This document shows, one piece after another, positions 22,862 to 34,525 of a stretch of DNA of 64,000 bases. The DNA is taken from assembly GCA_021229015.1 (NCBI GenBank), contig CM037781.1, forward strand, positions 35,446,759 through 35,510,758, in the 5' to 3' direction. Numbering within the stretch: the stretch's first letter is position 1; each line of letters begins with the position of its first letter. Position numbers and translations under genes: made by a program. Source of the stretch: Solen grandis (taxonomy: Eukaryota; Mollusca; Bivalvia; Adapedonta; Solenidae). Below the pieces are notes generated by a model that searched no databases, had not been told where the DNA came from, and was given only the letters and a program-made list of their open reading frames with translations.

Positions 22862-23170
22862 GGCATATGGGCTAAACCTAATTCAGTCCCATTCATAGAT
22901 AGAATATGTAATATTTGCAATGTATTAGAAGATGAGTACCACTTCGCACTTGAATGTACATTGTATACAGATTTAAGAAATATATATTTCATTTTTTTCT
23001 TATTATAGATTCAGACCAAATGATTGTAAATTTGTAGAATTGCTTCAAATATAGATCAAAGCATTGTTAAAAGATGGAGTATATTTGTTTTTTAAGCTTT
23101 CATAGCACGACAAAATCAATTACTTAGTATAATGTTTATCGTTTGTAATTTTAGGAATTTACTGCTTGTT
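22862..23170 (+). pseudogene. LINE ORF2 C-terminal fragment
   Basis: The plus strand reads WAKPNSVPFIDRICNICNVL then EDEYHFALECTLYTDLRNIY, a C-x2-C...H...C cluster typical of the C-terminus of bivalve non-LTR ORF2 proteins. It continues, with stops, through RPNDCKFVELLQ. The related fragment at 43030-43595 (minus) has the same NMLEDEFHFIFEC module. The 5' part is absent, as expected of a 5'-truncated LINE. Confidence 0.65.
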
Positions 23171-24334
23171 ATGAATAAGCACATATCTAGGAAACCATAT
23201 CTTTATTTATCTGTCGTCATGCTAATTACATATAAGTTGTTGTTGTAAAGAGTTAGCATTATACATATCATGAATAATGTGTGAAGCTTATACTATATGA
23301 AAGTAAGTAGTATCTGATAAAAATAATGCATATTGTAAATGGTCTATACGTTATCCTAAATTTCATTTCGTTAGGGTGACAAGTGTATGGGGATTACGCA
23401 TACGTATACATGTGTCTTTCATGCTAGTTGTACATTAGATGTTGTTGTTGTTGTTTACCCCTTATAAATTTCATTTTAGCTTGAGTAATATGATGTTTCA
23501 GAAGTACAGATGGTTTTAGACATTCTGTATTCGTCGATATTTAATCTTCCTATATACATTACAAAAATAGTATTAACTTTAAATGTTTATTAAGTATGAT
23601 GTTAATGAAAGAGATACTTGGGATTAAAACATTTGTGTTTGCATTTAGGAATTTGTCATTTTGCAACAGTCAACCTACTTAAAATTCGTAAAGATTGTTT
23701 TTGTATGCGTATGTGTGTATTTATATATTTATCTATACACAAAGTCTTTTGAATACTGGTAATAGATACTGTATTCGAAATTTCCTATATATTTTGTCAA
23801 ACATACTTGAATTAACCTGTCAACATCAAAAATTGTGTATCTACATTGACCATTGACCTTCAAGAATGTATGAGTAAAATCTTGAATCATGAAAATCATG
23901 ATCGCGCGGGATTGCGGTTTATGAAACCACTTGCATAAATTGACATAAGTGGTGGCGTTCCAAGAAATCTCAGAGTACTGACAAAATGGCCGCAAAATGA
24001 TATAATAAAACTACGATAAATTAATATTGGTCTTATGAAAACACTCTTAATGGTAGGAAAATAGAAATATACTAGAATCGCTATCGCGATGTTACTGGTT
24101 TTCACGAAATCAATTCCATTCAGTTTACAAGACGCATGATTCGGAAAACAATATATATTTTAATATTTTTTTCGTTCACTTGCTTGGTGAATACCGTTAA
24201 CAATGATCATTCAAACATTTTTGTCGCAATGTTTAAGCAGATTTCTTAGCCAATAGAACATGTTTGAGTATTACCTGTCAATTATGTAGTCGCAAACTTG
24301 AAAACTGTTTTACAGATTTCGGTTAGTGCCAAGT
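23171..24334. other. AT-rich non-coding stretch
   Basis: Holds a (GTT)n run near 23440; nothing else recognised. Confidence 0.4.
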
Positions 24335-24830
24335 TAGATGAGTGTGTTGCTTTATAGTGGCGACAAACGACAATTGTAATCGAAACACGACTATTGCAAA
24401 CAACACACAGTATAAAACAGTATAAAATGACACACGACAATTCGACATGACACTCGACATTATTGCGAACAAATGTCGCATTGAATTACTATCATTTTTC
24501 ATAAAATATCGCATTAATTCTTGAGTGTCGTTTCAAATTGATGTGCATCATGTCACATGTCACATGTCAATTCATATGGTTGTGCTAATGTCGTGCTTCC
24601 ATGGAACGATTGATGCATGACTATGTAGTACGACACACAGCTTTGCGACATGACATACGACAAAGCTGCACAACGTTCAACATTATAGTGAATGTTTCTG
24701 TGTCGTGTTGCAGTTAGATCTCGACACACAACATTAAGAAATAACGCATGACAATACAACAGGATACAAGACAATTCGACACAAAACTCGACATGTCACA
24801 TTATAATGTGTCATTTCAATATTAATGCCA
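24335..24830. repeat. Region of recurring CGACA/TGTCG words
   Basis: CGACAAACGACAATT, ACACGACAATTCGACATGAC, CGACACACAG and CGACACACAACATT recur in both orientations. This suggests degraded short tandem or inverted repeats. No coding content. Confidence 0.45.
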
Positions 24831-24849
24831 CACATTTCATACATTTTCT

Positions 24850-25350
24850 CGCAATGAATGATCATAAGTTACAGATTAGACCATGTCATTGACTACAGTT
24901 GACTTGAACCTTTGAATTATGCTGTCACAAGCTTGCAAAAAAAATCATCAGATATGTCAAGTTGTTAGATGTGAAAACCATGATCTTTCAAATTTGTGGT
25001 TGCACAGTATAAAATGCTTTTCATAAGACAGACCCTATTGTCACATTGTATAGTTTTAATGTTATTTTCGAGTGTTGTTTTCAATTGTCATGCATCGAAC
25101 TTTCCACGCAATCCAAATATTTGCTCGAAATGAATGAACATAAGTTTACAGATTAGACAATATCAGTTACTACAGTTGACTACCACTTTTTAGTTATGTC
25201 AATCATGACATTATGTTGTCGCAAGCTTGCAAAATATTTATTCATAAGATATGTCAAGTTGTTAGATGTGAAAACCATGTAACCATGATCTTTTAAATAT
25301 GTGGTTGCAGTGTATAACCTGCTTTTCATAAGATAGACCCTTCTCTTATA
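24850..25350 (+). repeat. Two diverged ~270-bp direct repeats
   Basis: Ordered landmarks occur twice: AATGAATGA-CATAAGTT-ACAGATTAGAC, ACTACAGTTGACT, CAAGCTTGCAAAA, AGATATGTCAAGTTGTTAGA with TGTGAAAACCATG, and GCTTTTCATAAGA-AGACCC. A third, more decayed unit may follow to ~25560. Confidence 0.65.
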
Positions 25351-27039
25351 TTCAAATAACCATGGTCTTTCAAATATTTGGTCGCATTATATGAACACTT
25401 TTCATAGAGTACACGATGTCGTTAAATACATTTGATTGCCTCTATTCAGTCGCAAGCTTAAAAAATCAATTTTCATAAGATAAACCATATACTATATGTG
25501 AATTACTACAATCTTTCCTAAGTTTATTTGCATATTGTTTATCATAAGATAGATACGCTATTAAACGTGAATTTAAATTGTCAATGTTGATGACTGAAGA
25601 GGCAATGTGTGAATACAATTTTACAAATAATGTTCACGGCTTTAGTTGATTTAAAGTGAATTAAAGAAAAAGCTGATTCTGCGTGTCTATTTATGAATAT
25701 GAAATTGATAACATAATCGGCACAGTATTTGTAATACTTCAGATTTTGCATTCAACATTGACACGATATCATGCTTTCATAATATTTATAAATAATATTC
25801 AATATAAATACCTTTGGTGGTGTTAATAGCATGTGAAAAGCATGCTTGCATATAACTTTTTTTTACTTCCGGTATGATCGTTTAAAAACATGCACTGATA
25901 AATATTGTTTACAGCAATAAAAATGGTCTAAAAGCTTTGGTAATGTTTTTAAACATGAATGTTTGAAATGACAAACTAAATACAGATTTTACAACAATAT
26001 TTGAAATTAAGGCTGACGTTGTACTTACAATAATATGACTGAAGTAAAGTGGGTGGGATAATGCATTGAGACAAAATTGCATTAATATTCAATAAAAATA
26101 TCATAAGATAAGAAAATAAATTTAAAAAAATATTTTCACATTTGTATATCATTAAAGATCTAATGATGCAAAAGTCTTACAAACTTCTATTAAATTTAAT
26201 ATTAGCATAAATAACGTTTATTATTGCACTTTAATATTGTTTTAAAATGCCAACAATCTTCTTCTGAATTCTCCAACTTAAATTAATAACAATTTACGGG
26301 GACTTCTTTTTTAAGCAAGGGACTTCTGATTTGAAAAGCAGTTGTCCCGTCAGGATTCCTGGCTGAAAAGCAAGTGTCGAACCCTGCAGTTTCAATTCAA
26401 AACAATCTGACTTCATTAAAATACATAATTCTATGCAAAGCAATTTAATTTTAATTTTATTTTCTAGCTTCATGATGTCTATAGTTGAAATTGTCAAAAT
26501 CTAGAAGTTTCACAACAATACATTAATCTGACAACAGAATATTTGGAAACACATATGTATAAATTCTGAAATAAATTGTTTTGGATAGTACCTTTTTTAA
26601 TTTTAGATACCTAAATTATATAACTGTTTCACATCAAAGATTCTTGTCCAGCAAGCCAGAACTTTAAAGTGCCCTGACATTGCTGTCTTTTGTGACAGCC
26701 TATTGTCCATTTCTATTGTCAGTCTACTCAATGTCGGACATTTACTGAAATAAAGTCATTTAAGTAAATTTCAGATTTTACATTATTATATAAACATTAA
26801 CATACAGTCTTGTGTGAAATTATATTAAATATAACTTATTGCATCTATACACGTGGATGTTTTTGAAAAAATTATTGAAAATCATGTTTCTTAAAAAAAA
26901 AATAAAAAAAAAAAACTACCTATCTACCCCCTTTTTTCAGAGCCAATAACGGAAACGAGTCATTTTGGCGGGGGGTGGGAGGAGTGGGGTAACATATTTA
27001 AATTTAAGTTCATTTTGTTCTCAAACATTTTCTTTTCAG
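25351..27039. other. AT-rich non-coding stretch upstream of the SRCR exon
   Basis: No further SRCR or other exon found. Short A/T runs only. Confidence 0.4.
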
Positions 27040-27193
27040 CTAAACATGTAAGACTTATAGGTGGAAGCACTAAAACATCCGGCCGGGTGGAGATAATGTA
27101 CGATGGGGTGTGGCATACGGTCTGTAACGATGAGTTCGATCGAGAGACTCTCAAGGTAGTGTGCAGGATGATCGGGATTGTGCTAAATGACAG
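27040..27193 (+). CDS. SRCR domain, first-half exon
   Basis: This 154-base exon lies between TTTTCAG and GTAAG. It encodes the N-terminal half of an SRCR domain: VRLIGGSTKTSGRVEIMYDG then WHTVCNDEFD and VVCRMIG, with the first two domain cysteines and the WHTVCND hallmark. It starts in phase 1 and ends in phase 2. Joined to the exon at 31089-31255 it gives one complete domain with six cysteines, the group A pattern, bounded by phase-1 introns on both sides (a shuffling-competent module). The intron of ~3.9 kb has been invaded by gypsy relics. Other parts of the receptor (signal peptide, other domains) are not visible, so the overall protein cannot be named. Confidence 0.85.
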
Positions 27194-27343
27194 GTAAGTT
27201 AGTCACAGATGAATGTACGTGCCTACAAGCCTAGTTAAGAACATATAGTTACAAAGGTTTCATTAAAACCGGACAAAAGAGTATCGTGAGAGGGAGAGAG
27301 AAGGTTCTTTTCTACTTCTGTGTTATTGTCGAAATAACTATTT

Positions 27344-27370
27344 TGCACACACACACACACACACACACAT
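27344..27370. repeat. (CA)n microsatellite
   Basis: A pure CA run within the SRCR intron. Confidence 0.95.
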
Positions 27371-28071
27371 TGTATGACAAACGTTGCAATTTTAAATATT
27401 TGTTACAAAACTTGTATTGATATTGTAAAATATATATAATATGTTTTTTTTTTCAAAATTCCATTTATGTATTGTATTAAGTCATACATATGTGGTAAAA
27501 TTTGCATTTGGTTGTTGTATAAATGCACAAGCATATATATGTAGTAAAACTCGCATATATATTTTTTTTTACTGCGGCGAAGGCACCTGAGTATTACATT
27601 GTTTTCAAATAACTTATACGTTTCTGCGGACCTACAATAACAATATGTCGGCTCTTTTAAAAAAAACTGGTGAAAACATTTTATAACATTTTGTCAAAAA
27701 ATATGAAAATACACTAATAAAATTAAAACTTAAAAAGAATTTTATGTAAAGTATATATATTTCAATTTCATGACTATCTTCTTGTGTTTTGCTAATAAAA
27801 ATGATATAAATGATAGATATATATTTTCAGGAGAAACCATTCCTTTCTAGCGTATATATATTAGGTATAGACCTTTAGCTTGTAATTACCGGGACCTAAA
27901 CCTAAATACCGGAACAGGCGGCCCCAGGGGACATAAATATGAATTGAATGGAAACTTGCATATGTTTATTCATACATCCTTCATTTGTATGTTTAATTTT
28001 TGTTGTTGTTGTTGTTGTTTTTTTAAATATATCATCTGATGCATCTGTGATGTGTTTTAACGCACTTGGAT

Positions 28072-28368
28072 ATTCCGAGAACAATAAGAAAGAAAATGTT
28101 GGATTATATACATGAATCACATCTTGGAATTGTTAAATGCAAAGCTCTTGCTAGAGAATGCAGGTACTGGCCGACAATGAAAAGTGCAATATAAGATAAA
28201 AAAGCAAACTGTGCTATTTGTGAAAAATACCAATTACAGAATCCCAAAGAACCATTGATGAAAATGGAGGTACCTGATAGGCCATATGAGAAAATATGTG
28301 AGGATATATTTGAGATGAGAAATATTCAGTATCTCATATCTGTTGATTTTTATTCTAAATGGCCAGGA
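28072..28368 (+). pseudogene. Gypsy integrase fragment (HHCC and start of core), plus strand
   Basis: The plus strand reads MLDYIHESHLGIVKCKALAR then RECRYWP, NCAICEKYQ and VDFYSKWP. This gives the zinc-binding H/H and C-x2-C pattern and the first core Asp of a Ty3/gypsy integrase. One TAA interrupts it near 28192. It points in the opposite direction to the adjoining RT on the minus strand, and the two meet at about 28365-28372. It could be the inverted 3' part of the same element. Confidence 0.75.
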
Positions 28369-28371
28369 ATG

Positions 28372-29260
28372 TCATGAGTTCCTTCTTATTTGCAGGAGCT
28401 ATCATTTGTTCTACTGCGCCGACCTTTTCAGGATCTGGCTTGATTCCATCTTTAGTCAACAAATGACCTATATATCCAACTTCAGTTTTTCTAAACTGAC
28501 ATTTACTTTTGTTCAGCTTAAGAGTATTTTCTCTTGCTTTCCTAAGATGCTGATCATGTTCTTGTAATGTTTTTTCCTGTAACAAGGATATCCATAACAA
28601 CTTCAACTATATCAATATCCTCAAACATCTGTGACATTGCACATTGCATTACCGCAGGAGCTGAATGAATACCAAAAGGTAATTTCAAGTATCTAACCTT
28701 CCAAAAGGGGAATTAAATGTACACAATTTTGTAATTTTTTATTCCTCAAGTTCAATTTGCAAAAAAGATGAGGTAGCATCTAAATGGCTGAAATATGTAG
28801 CACCTGGCATTTTTGAAATTACCTCTTCAACTGTTTTCCGTGGATAATGCTGCTTCACAGCTGTATTCAAGTCCTTCGGATCGAAGCATATCCGAACGCT
28901 ACTATCAGGTTTCACAACTGTCACCACGCTTTTAACCCATTAGGTTGGCTCTGTCTCGAATGATAATATTTTTCTTTTATATGCGTTTCAATTCTATCCT
29001 TACTTTGTCTTGTATTTTCATAGGAACCTTTCTTGGAGGATGTACAACTGGTTTGACACTTTTGTCAATTTCAATTTTATGTTTTCCAGGCAAACAACCA
29101 AGTCCTTGAAAAGCATCAGAATATTCCTCTAAAATGTCTTGATCTGCTGACCTTTCAACATTGAAACATTTTTTGACAAATTCCATTTCCTCACATGTGT
29201 TTCCACCAAATATGGTACGTTTCTTTTCTTGAATAACTTGGAATTTCACTCTGTATCTTT
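28372..29260 (-). pseudogene. Gypsy reverse transcriptase relic
   Basis: Three minus-strand pieces in order: entry region (EIDKSVKPVVHPPRKVPMKI), fingers/palm with ICFDPKDLN and FSHLDATSSFLQIELEE, and thumb-side LKLNKSKCQFRKTEVGYIGH then LLTKDGIKPDP. Frame changes and a missing block near 28610-28740 separate them. It is a different gypsy lineage from the 1-4066 element, judging by residue differences. Confidence 0.8.
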
Positions 29261-29725
29261 AAACAAACACCGTACTGAACAGACCCCATCGGTTTTATTG
29301 AATGACCACTGTATGTTCTCAGTACTGTTTTGAATCCTTACATTTTGGATTTGCTGATAAAGTTGCATTTTGCCCCAGTGTCTGCCAAAACTGTTACTGA
29401 TTTGTTCTCAATGTTGCAGTCTATAGACCAGTTGCTGTCCAAATGCATTAACTGTATCATATAGAAGACTCATGTAATCATTAACATCACTACCATCATC
29501 ATCCACTAAGCGTACAATTTTCTTCCTGTTAATGGACATTTACTTAAAGTGATTCTTCATACCACAACTGTGACATTTTTTTACCATATGCCGGTCAGTT
29601 TCTTTGTTCGTGTTTCAAACCACAATACTTGCAGCTTTCTTGCTTCCTTATTTCATACCTCTTTATCTTAAATTCGCCTTTGCTGCTCTTTACAACATTT
29701 ATAGACGTTTCTGTGATATTCTTCG
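29261..29725 (-). pseudogene. Gypsy protease and double zinc-knuckle relic
   Basis: On the minus strand, SVTVLADTGAKCNFISKS at about 29340-29400 has the DTGA protease active site. At about 29555-29640, CKYCGLKHEQ and then, after a TGA and a one-base insertion, CHSCGMKNHF indicate two adjacent zinc knuckles at the end of Gag. Confidence 0.65.
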
Positions 29726-30242
29726 TCATTTCCTCACCCTGTTTTTCTGACACCTACGCAGCTCTGCACTGCTTACTGCAGGGTCAAAGCAGGTTCTCTC
29801 AAAAGACGATGTCTTACTGTTGTCCCGAATCAAAGAATCGCTCAGCCCCTCAAACTCACATGAGTTTGATAATATTTTCAGATCAGTCACGAAAGTATCA
29901 AAACTTTCCAACTTCTTTTGCGCACGTAAATTGAATTTGTGCCTCTCGAATACCACATTTTTGCGAGGAGTGCAGAAATGTTTTAAACTTATTCAGACTT
30001 GAGTCCACTTTTATATTATCTCCCTCCGCATCACCTGGTTCATTCCAGTCTAATGTGTTAAATATCTCAAGCGCTTCTGGTCCTATAACATTTAATAGTG
30101 TTGATGACTTAACCTCATTTCTCATTTCATTCAGCCCAGTTGCTGTCATATACAGCTCAATCTGCTGTTTGAATCTCCTGGAGTTCTCCTTTAAATTACC
30201 ATCCAAGGATAACCTCTCTGGTGGACGAAGATTCTTGGCCAT
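29726..30242 (-). pseudogene. Gypsy Gag relic
   Basis: Two overlapping minus-strand frames form a Gag N-terminus. The first starts MAKNLRPPERLSLDGNLKEN and continues RRFKQQIELYMTATGLN and LLNVIGPEALEIFNTL; the second continues with RAQKKLESFDTFVTDLKILS. A single frame change lies near 29930. No LTR was found on either side, so this is an old truncated copy. Confidence 0.75.
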
Positions 30243-30859
30243 GTTTATTTTCTATTATAAACCTAGTTTCAATAAACTTCTGACAACATGTTGTGTTTTT
30301 CTTTTATAATTCTTGTCCAGTAAATACAAGTCCAAAGACAATACACATTTAAACACATTAATTCACAGTGGCTACAGGTTACTCTACATGTCTACACTCT
30401 TTTACTGGCACATGCCGACTCCCTATACTGCTATTGTAGAGACACTTTATACCTGGCTCATAAGCCCAGTGAAGTATACTGAATACACTACACATACTAT
30501 TCAATCCTTATACACTGGGGTCGTAGTTTTGAATCGAACTGGTCAGGGTTTTTGGTAAATTTACAATGTCCCAAAAATATTCATTTTGTATCAATAATGA
30601 GTACTACAAAAAATATTATATACTTTGTTTGCTACAAGTCGGCATTTAAGTCATAAAACTTCCATGGCTTCACATTATTAGCTACACATTCCAGTTTAAT
30701 TCACGTATTTTCAATATATTTAGGCCGAAGATTACACTTCAATGAAAAAATATGTAGCCAATACTTAAAAAAAATAAAAACAAAAAACAAAACAAAAAAG
30801 AAAAAAAAAACACGAAAAAAGTCCAGAGTCAAGACCCTTAAAAGGCGTATGTGACAGTT

Positions 30860-31000
30860 TGCTGTTTAATAGTTGTTGTTTTTTTAAACTTTGCATGATT
30901 CTAGAGAATCATAAAAGAAACATTTTTATGGGAAAAAAATTGGGGGATCACCGTCCTACCTTTGGAGTTATCTGCCCCTGAATGTGATATATTAGCACTT
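30860..31000 (+). repeat. Solo arm related to the 58-kb fold-back element
   Basis: ATTCTAGAGAATCAT, AGAAACATTTTTATGG, TTGGGGGATCACCGTCCTA, GAGTTATCTGCCCCTGAATG and TATTAGCAC match the arms at 58029-58228 and 58530-58727. Only one arm is present here. Confidence 0.65.
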
Positions 31001-31088
31001 TTAGGTCATAAACAAGGTATAATATCAACTGACAAATATGTTATCGTATGATATTACTGATTTCTTATTCCTTATACTGTTTACACAG

Positions 31089-31255
31089 ACAAGGCGCGTT
31101 TTACGATTCGGCAGAAAGGTATGGAACTGGCAGCGGAGGCAATATCTTAGACAATTTTCATTGCTCGGGGGCGGAGTCTAATATTCTTCACTGCGAAGGT
31201 ATAAATGCAGAAGACAATTGTGATCACTCTGAAGACGTTGGTGTTAAATGTTCAG
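31089..31255 (+). CDS. SRCR domain, second-half exon (copy B)
   Basis: This 167-base exon lies between TACACAG and GTAAG. It encodes GTGSGGNILDNFHCSGAESN, ILHCEGINAEDNCDHSEDVG and VKCSG, with four cysteines and DVGV-K-C. It starts in phase 2, matching the end of the exon at 27193, and ends in phase 1. Together they make a standard two-exon group A SRCR domain of ~107 residues. It differs from the exon at 21694 by several conservative changes. Downstream exons are not found, so the protein is partial in this window. Confidence 0.85.
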
Positions 31256-31382
31256 GTAAGTTTTAGTCTGTAGGATTTGTTATTTTGGATTATTATTACA
31301 TCGAAATCAACCACGTAATCCTCAGACCGAAATTAGCTTTTAAATATAACGTAACATGATGGGTATGTTATGTTTATTTTTA

Positions 31383-31480
31383 ACTCATCTGAGCATATTG
31401 ATGTGGATGAGCTATTAGTATCGATGATTATCCACCGTCCGTCCGTCTGTTATTCCGTCGTCCACAATTAGTTTGTTTGC
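31383..31480 (+). mobile_element. Pearl-like element, 5' fragment
   Basis: AACTCATCTGAGCAT...ATGTGGATGAGCT keeps the terminal hairpin with changed bases in both arms. ATTATCCACCGTCCGTCCGTC and GTCGTCCACAATTAG, the usual segment after the GTCY tract, follow. The rest is lost. Confidence 0.6.
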
Positions 31481-32781
31481 ACTGTAGCATCTTCATTTCT
31501 TAAGCAAACATCTTCAAACTTTATGACAATGTTTATTACCATAATTTCTCGCTCAAGTTCGATTATGGGGGCACACTACGGTTAAATGACAATCTTGGCT
31601 GGGCCGAGCTGGAGTCTACAGAGTTGAGCTACACTAAAATCCTTCACACACAGACCTGCAATAAATAATATTTTTAATCAGAGAGAGTGATAAAAAGACA
31701 TCTGAAAGTGCATAAAATTAGATTTATACTGGTATTTCGGCCCTCTAACAGCTTTTTTAAGGATTTGCTTTGGTCGCGAAAACTGATGACAAATATGCCC
31801 AAAATGGCTTTCCATCTTAATATCAGTAAAACAAAACGCACGCCAAAATGCATATATATCTAGTTTGCTTTCTAAAAGATAGTAGATCCAAAAGATAAAA
31901 CGATAAATACCATGTTTCCAGGCCGATTTTTCACATTTCTTCCTGTATTTCAACCCACACTTTAAAGTCTGCTAATCCTGCATTATGCAGAGCTAATGGG
32001 TAGTTTCGCATTTACCCCCATTTCTCCCCACAAACCTATCAAAGGTCATGACCTTTGCTTTCTTATTTTCAGAAACTGGTAGGTCTATAACCAAAACACA
32101 GATTTGAGTATGATAATAAATGTGACTCTCAAAATCGAAGATAAATCTGAAACTTACCTTAAATTAAGGGATTTCACAGGGGCCAATACCAGAGTATGGG
32201 TAAAAACTGTAGTGTGCTTCCTATAGCTGATATCGGCCTATTAGGTCAGGAGTTATATCCCTTTTGATTTTAAAATACTTACATACTTGCATCCCATGAC
32301 GTCATCAAAGTAAAGTGAAATATATACTGCACTATCTAAAACATGAATTAAAATAAAAGGTAATGACATTTTTTTTAATTTCAATTTATAATAAAAATCT
32401 TTTTAATAAAAATGAATTTCACGTTCACGATACATGTAATTATAAAATGATAATTAAAATAATAATGAATGCATTCACTACCTGTGTTGTCTGCAATCAA
32501 TTGTCAAAATGTCTGACATGACGAATTTTAGGCTTTTTCCTTCAGATTACTTGAGCAAAATCCTGGATAAATTATCTTTTCAATTATTGCATCCTGTTGA
32601 TTGTACCCTGAAAAGAAAGAAAAGGAATGTTTAAAAAAACTGTCTAACTTTCCGCCTGGTGAATGTTAGCTGCACATACCGATGAGGACACAAACCCAAT
32701 TTATTTCTATCAAATATAAACAACACAAATAAAGTCCTGATATGAACTGCAGTGATTCCACAATTCATGTAGCCCAAAAAC
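31481..32781. other. Non-coding stretch
   Basis: The 31.5-32.3 kb part may be further decayed core sequence; no gene or clear repeat. Confidence 0.35.
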
Positions 32782-33034
32782 AACAAGAGGGCCAATATGG
32801 CCCTTGATTGCTCACTTGAGAAAGATGATTGCTTAAGAAATAAAGATGCTAGAGTGTAAAAGTGAAATCTGGCCTTTTTTATGGTGAAAAACTCCTAAAT
32901 TAACTAGTCAATATCAGTTATTATTGAACCCGATTGCGAAATTATGGGCATAAACATTGTCTTAAAGTTTAAAAAAAGATTGTTAAAAAAATGAAGTTGG
33001 TAGAGAATAAACAAAGTGAAATCTTGCATTTTTA

Positions 33035-34525
33035 ATCCCCCGCTGCGAAGCGGGAGGGGGGTTATATGAATGCCCTTCGTCCGTCCGTCCGTCCGTCAGT
33101 CCGTCAGTGTGTCCGAAACATTTTCGTGTCCGCTCCATATCTCATGAACGCTTGGACACATTTTCTTCAAACTCGGCTAAAATGTTAACCTCATTGAGCT
33201 GATGTGCAGAAGGCATGAGGCGGTCATGCTGGCTCAACGTCAAGGTCATACTTGAAGGTCAAATATTATTTTCGTGTCTGCTCCATATCTCATGAACGCT
33301 TGGACACATTTTCTTCAAACTCGGCTAAAATGTTAACCTCATTGAGCTGATGTGCAGGAAGCATGAGGTGGTCACGCTGGCTCAAGGTCAAGGTCATACT
33401 TGCAGGTCAAATGTTATTTTCGTGTCCGCTCCATATCTCATGAACGCTTGGACACATTTTCTTCAAACTCGGCTAAAATGTTAACCTCATTGAGCTGATG
33501 TGCAGAAGGCATGAGGCGGTCATGCTGGCTCAACGTCAAGGTCATACTTGAAGGTCAAATATTATTTTCGTGTCTGCTCCATATCTCATGAACGCTTGGA
33601 CACATTTTCTTCAAACTCGGCTAAAATGTTAACCTCATTGAGCTGATGTGCAGAAGGCATGAGGCGGTCACGCTGGCTCAAGGTCAAGGTCATCCTTGAA
33701 GGTCAAATGTTATTTTCGTGTCCGCTCCATATCTCATGAACGCTTGGACACATTTTCTTCAAACTCGGCTAAAATGTTAACCTCATTGAGCTGATGTGCA
33801 GGAAGCATGAGGTGGTCACGCTGGCTAAAGGTCAAGGTCATACTTGCAGGTCAAATGTTATTTTCGTGTCCGCTCCATATCTCATGAACGCTTGGACACA
33901 TTTTCTTCAAACTCGGCTAAAATGTTAACCTCATTGAGCTGATGTGCAGAAGGCATGAGGCGGTCACGCTGGCTCAAGGTCAAGGTCATCCTTGAAGGTC
34001 AAATGTTATTTTCGTGTCCGCTCCATATCTCATGAACGCTTGGACACAATTTCTTCAAACTCGGCTAAAATGTTAACCTCATTGAACTGATGTGCAGAAG
34101 GCATGAGGCAGTCACGCTGGCTCAAGGTCAAGGTCATCCTTGAAGGTCAAATGTTTAAGCCTCCACTTTTTCATGTCATCTCGATATCTCGTGTCATGTT
34201 CACAATCATACAAATTATGTCATGATACATAAAGTTTTTAATTGAGTTACACATGTATTTTGTGGTTACCTAACACATCCTATACTTCATTGATGTTCAC
34301 TTTTTGTACTGTTTCCCATGTAAAACTTGTCAGTAAACTTTTAATATATGTGCCTCCGAATTCTGAGATTCATACATAACTCCGGAAAGTTAAATTGTCT
34401 TAAACTGATCTTCTATGTCTGCTACAACCATGCCAGGTTAAGGTGAACATAATCCTATGACCAAACAAATTCTAATATTTGGCCAGCGGCGGGGGATATA
34501 GCTGTCCTTTGGACTGCCTTGTTTT
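33035..34525 (+). mobile_element. Pearl-like element (nested), CCCCCGCT family
   Basis: It starts ATCCCCCGCTGCGAAGCGGG, a terminal hairpin, followed by TGCCCTTCGTCCGTCCGTCC and seven 148-bp units. It ends GCGGCGGGGGATATAG, the near-perfect inverse of the start, then GTCCTTTGGAC hairpin and CCTTGTTTTG. There is no coding content. It shares the plan but not the sequence of the AGCTCACC family. Confidence 0.8.
33126..34161 (+). repeat. Seven tandem 148-bp core units
   Basis: The word GTGTCYGCTCCATATCTC occurs at 33126, 33274, 33422, 33570, 33718, 33866 and 34014, each exactly 148 bases apart. Unit variants (for example GAAGGCATGAGGCGG versus GGAAGCATGAGGTGG) recur out of neighbour order. Confidence 0.95.

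Larger units (their letters stand above)
30503..31480 (+). repeat. Segmental duplication, copy B
   Basis: Collinear with 21290-22110 (see there), with an additional fold-back arm relic at about 30860-31000 that copy A lacks. Confidence 0.85.
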
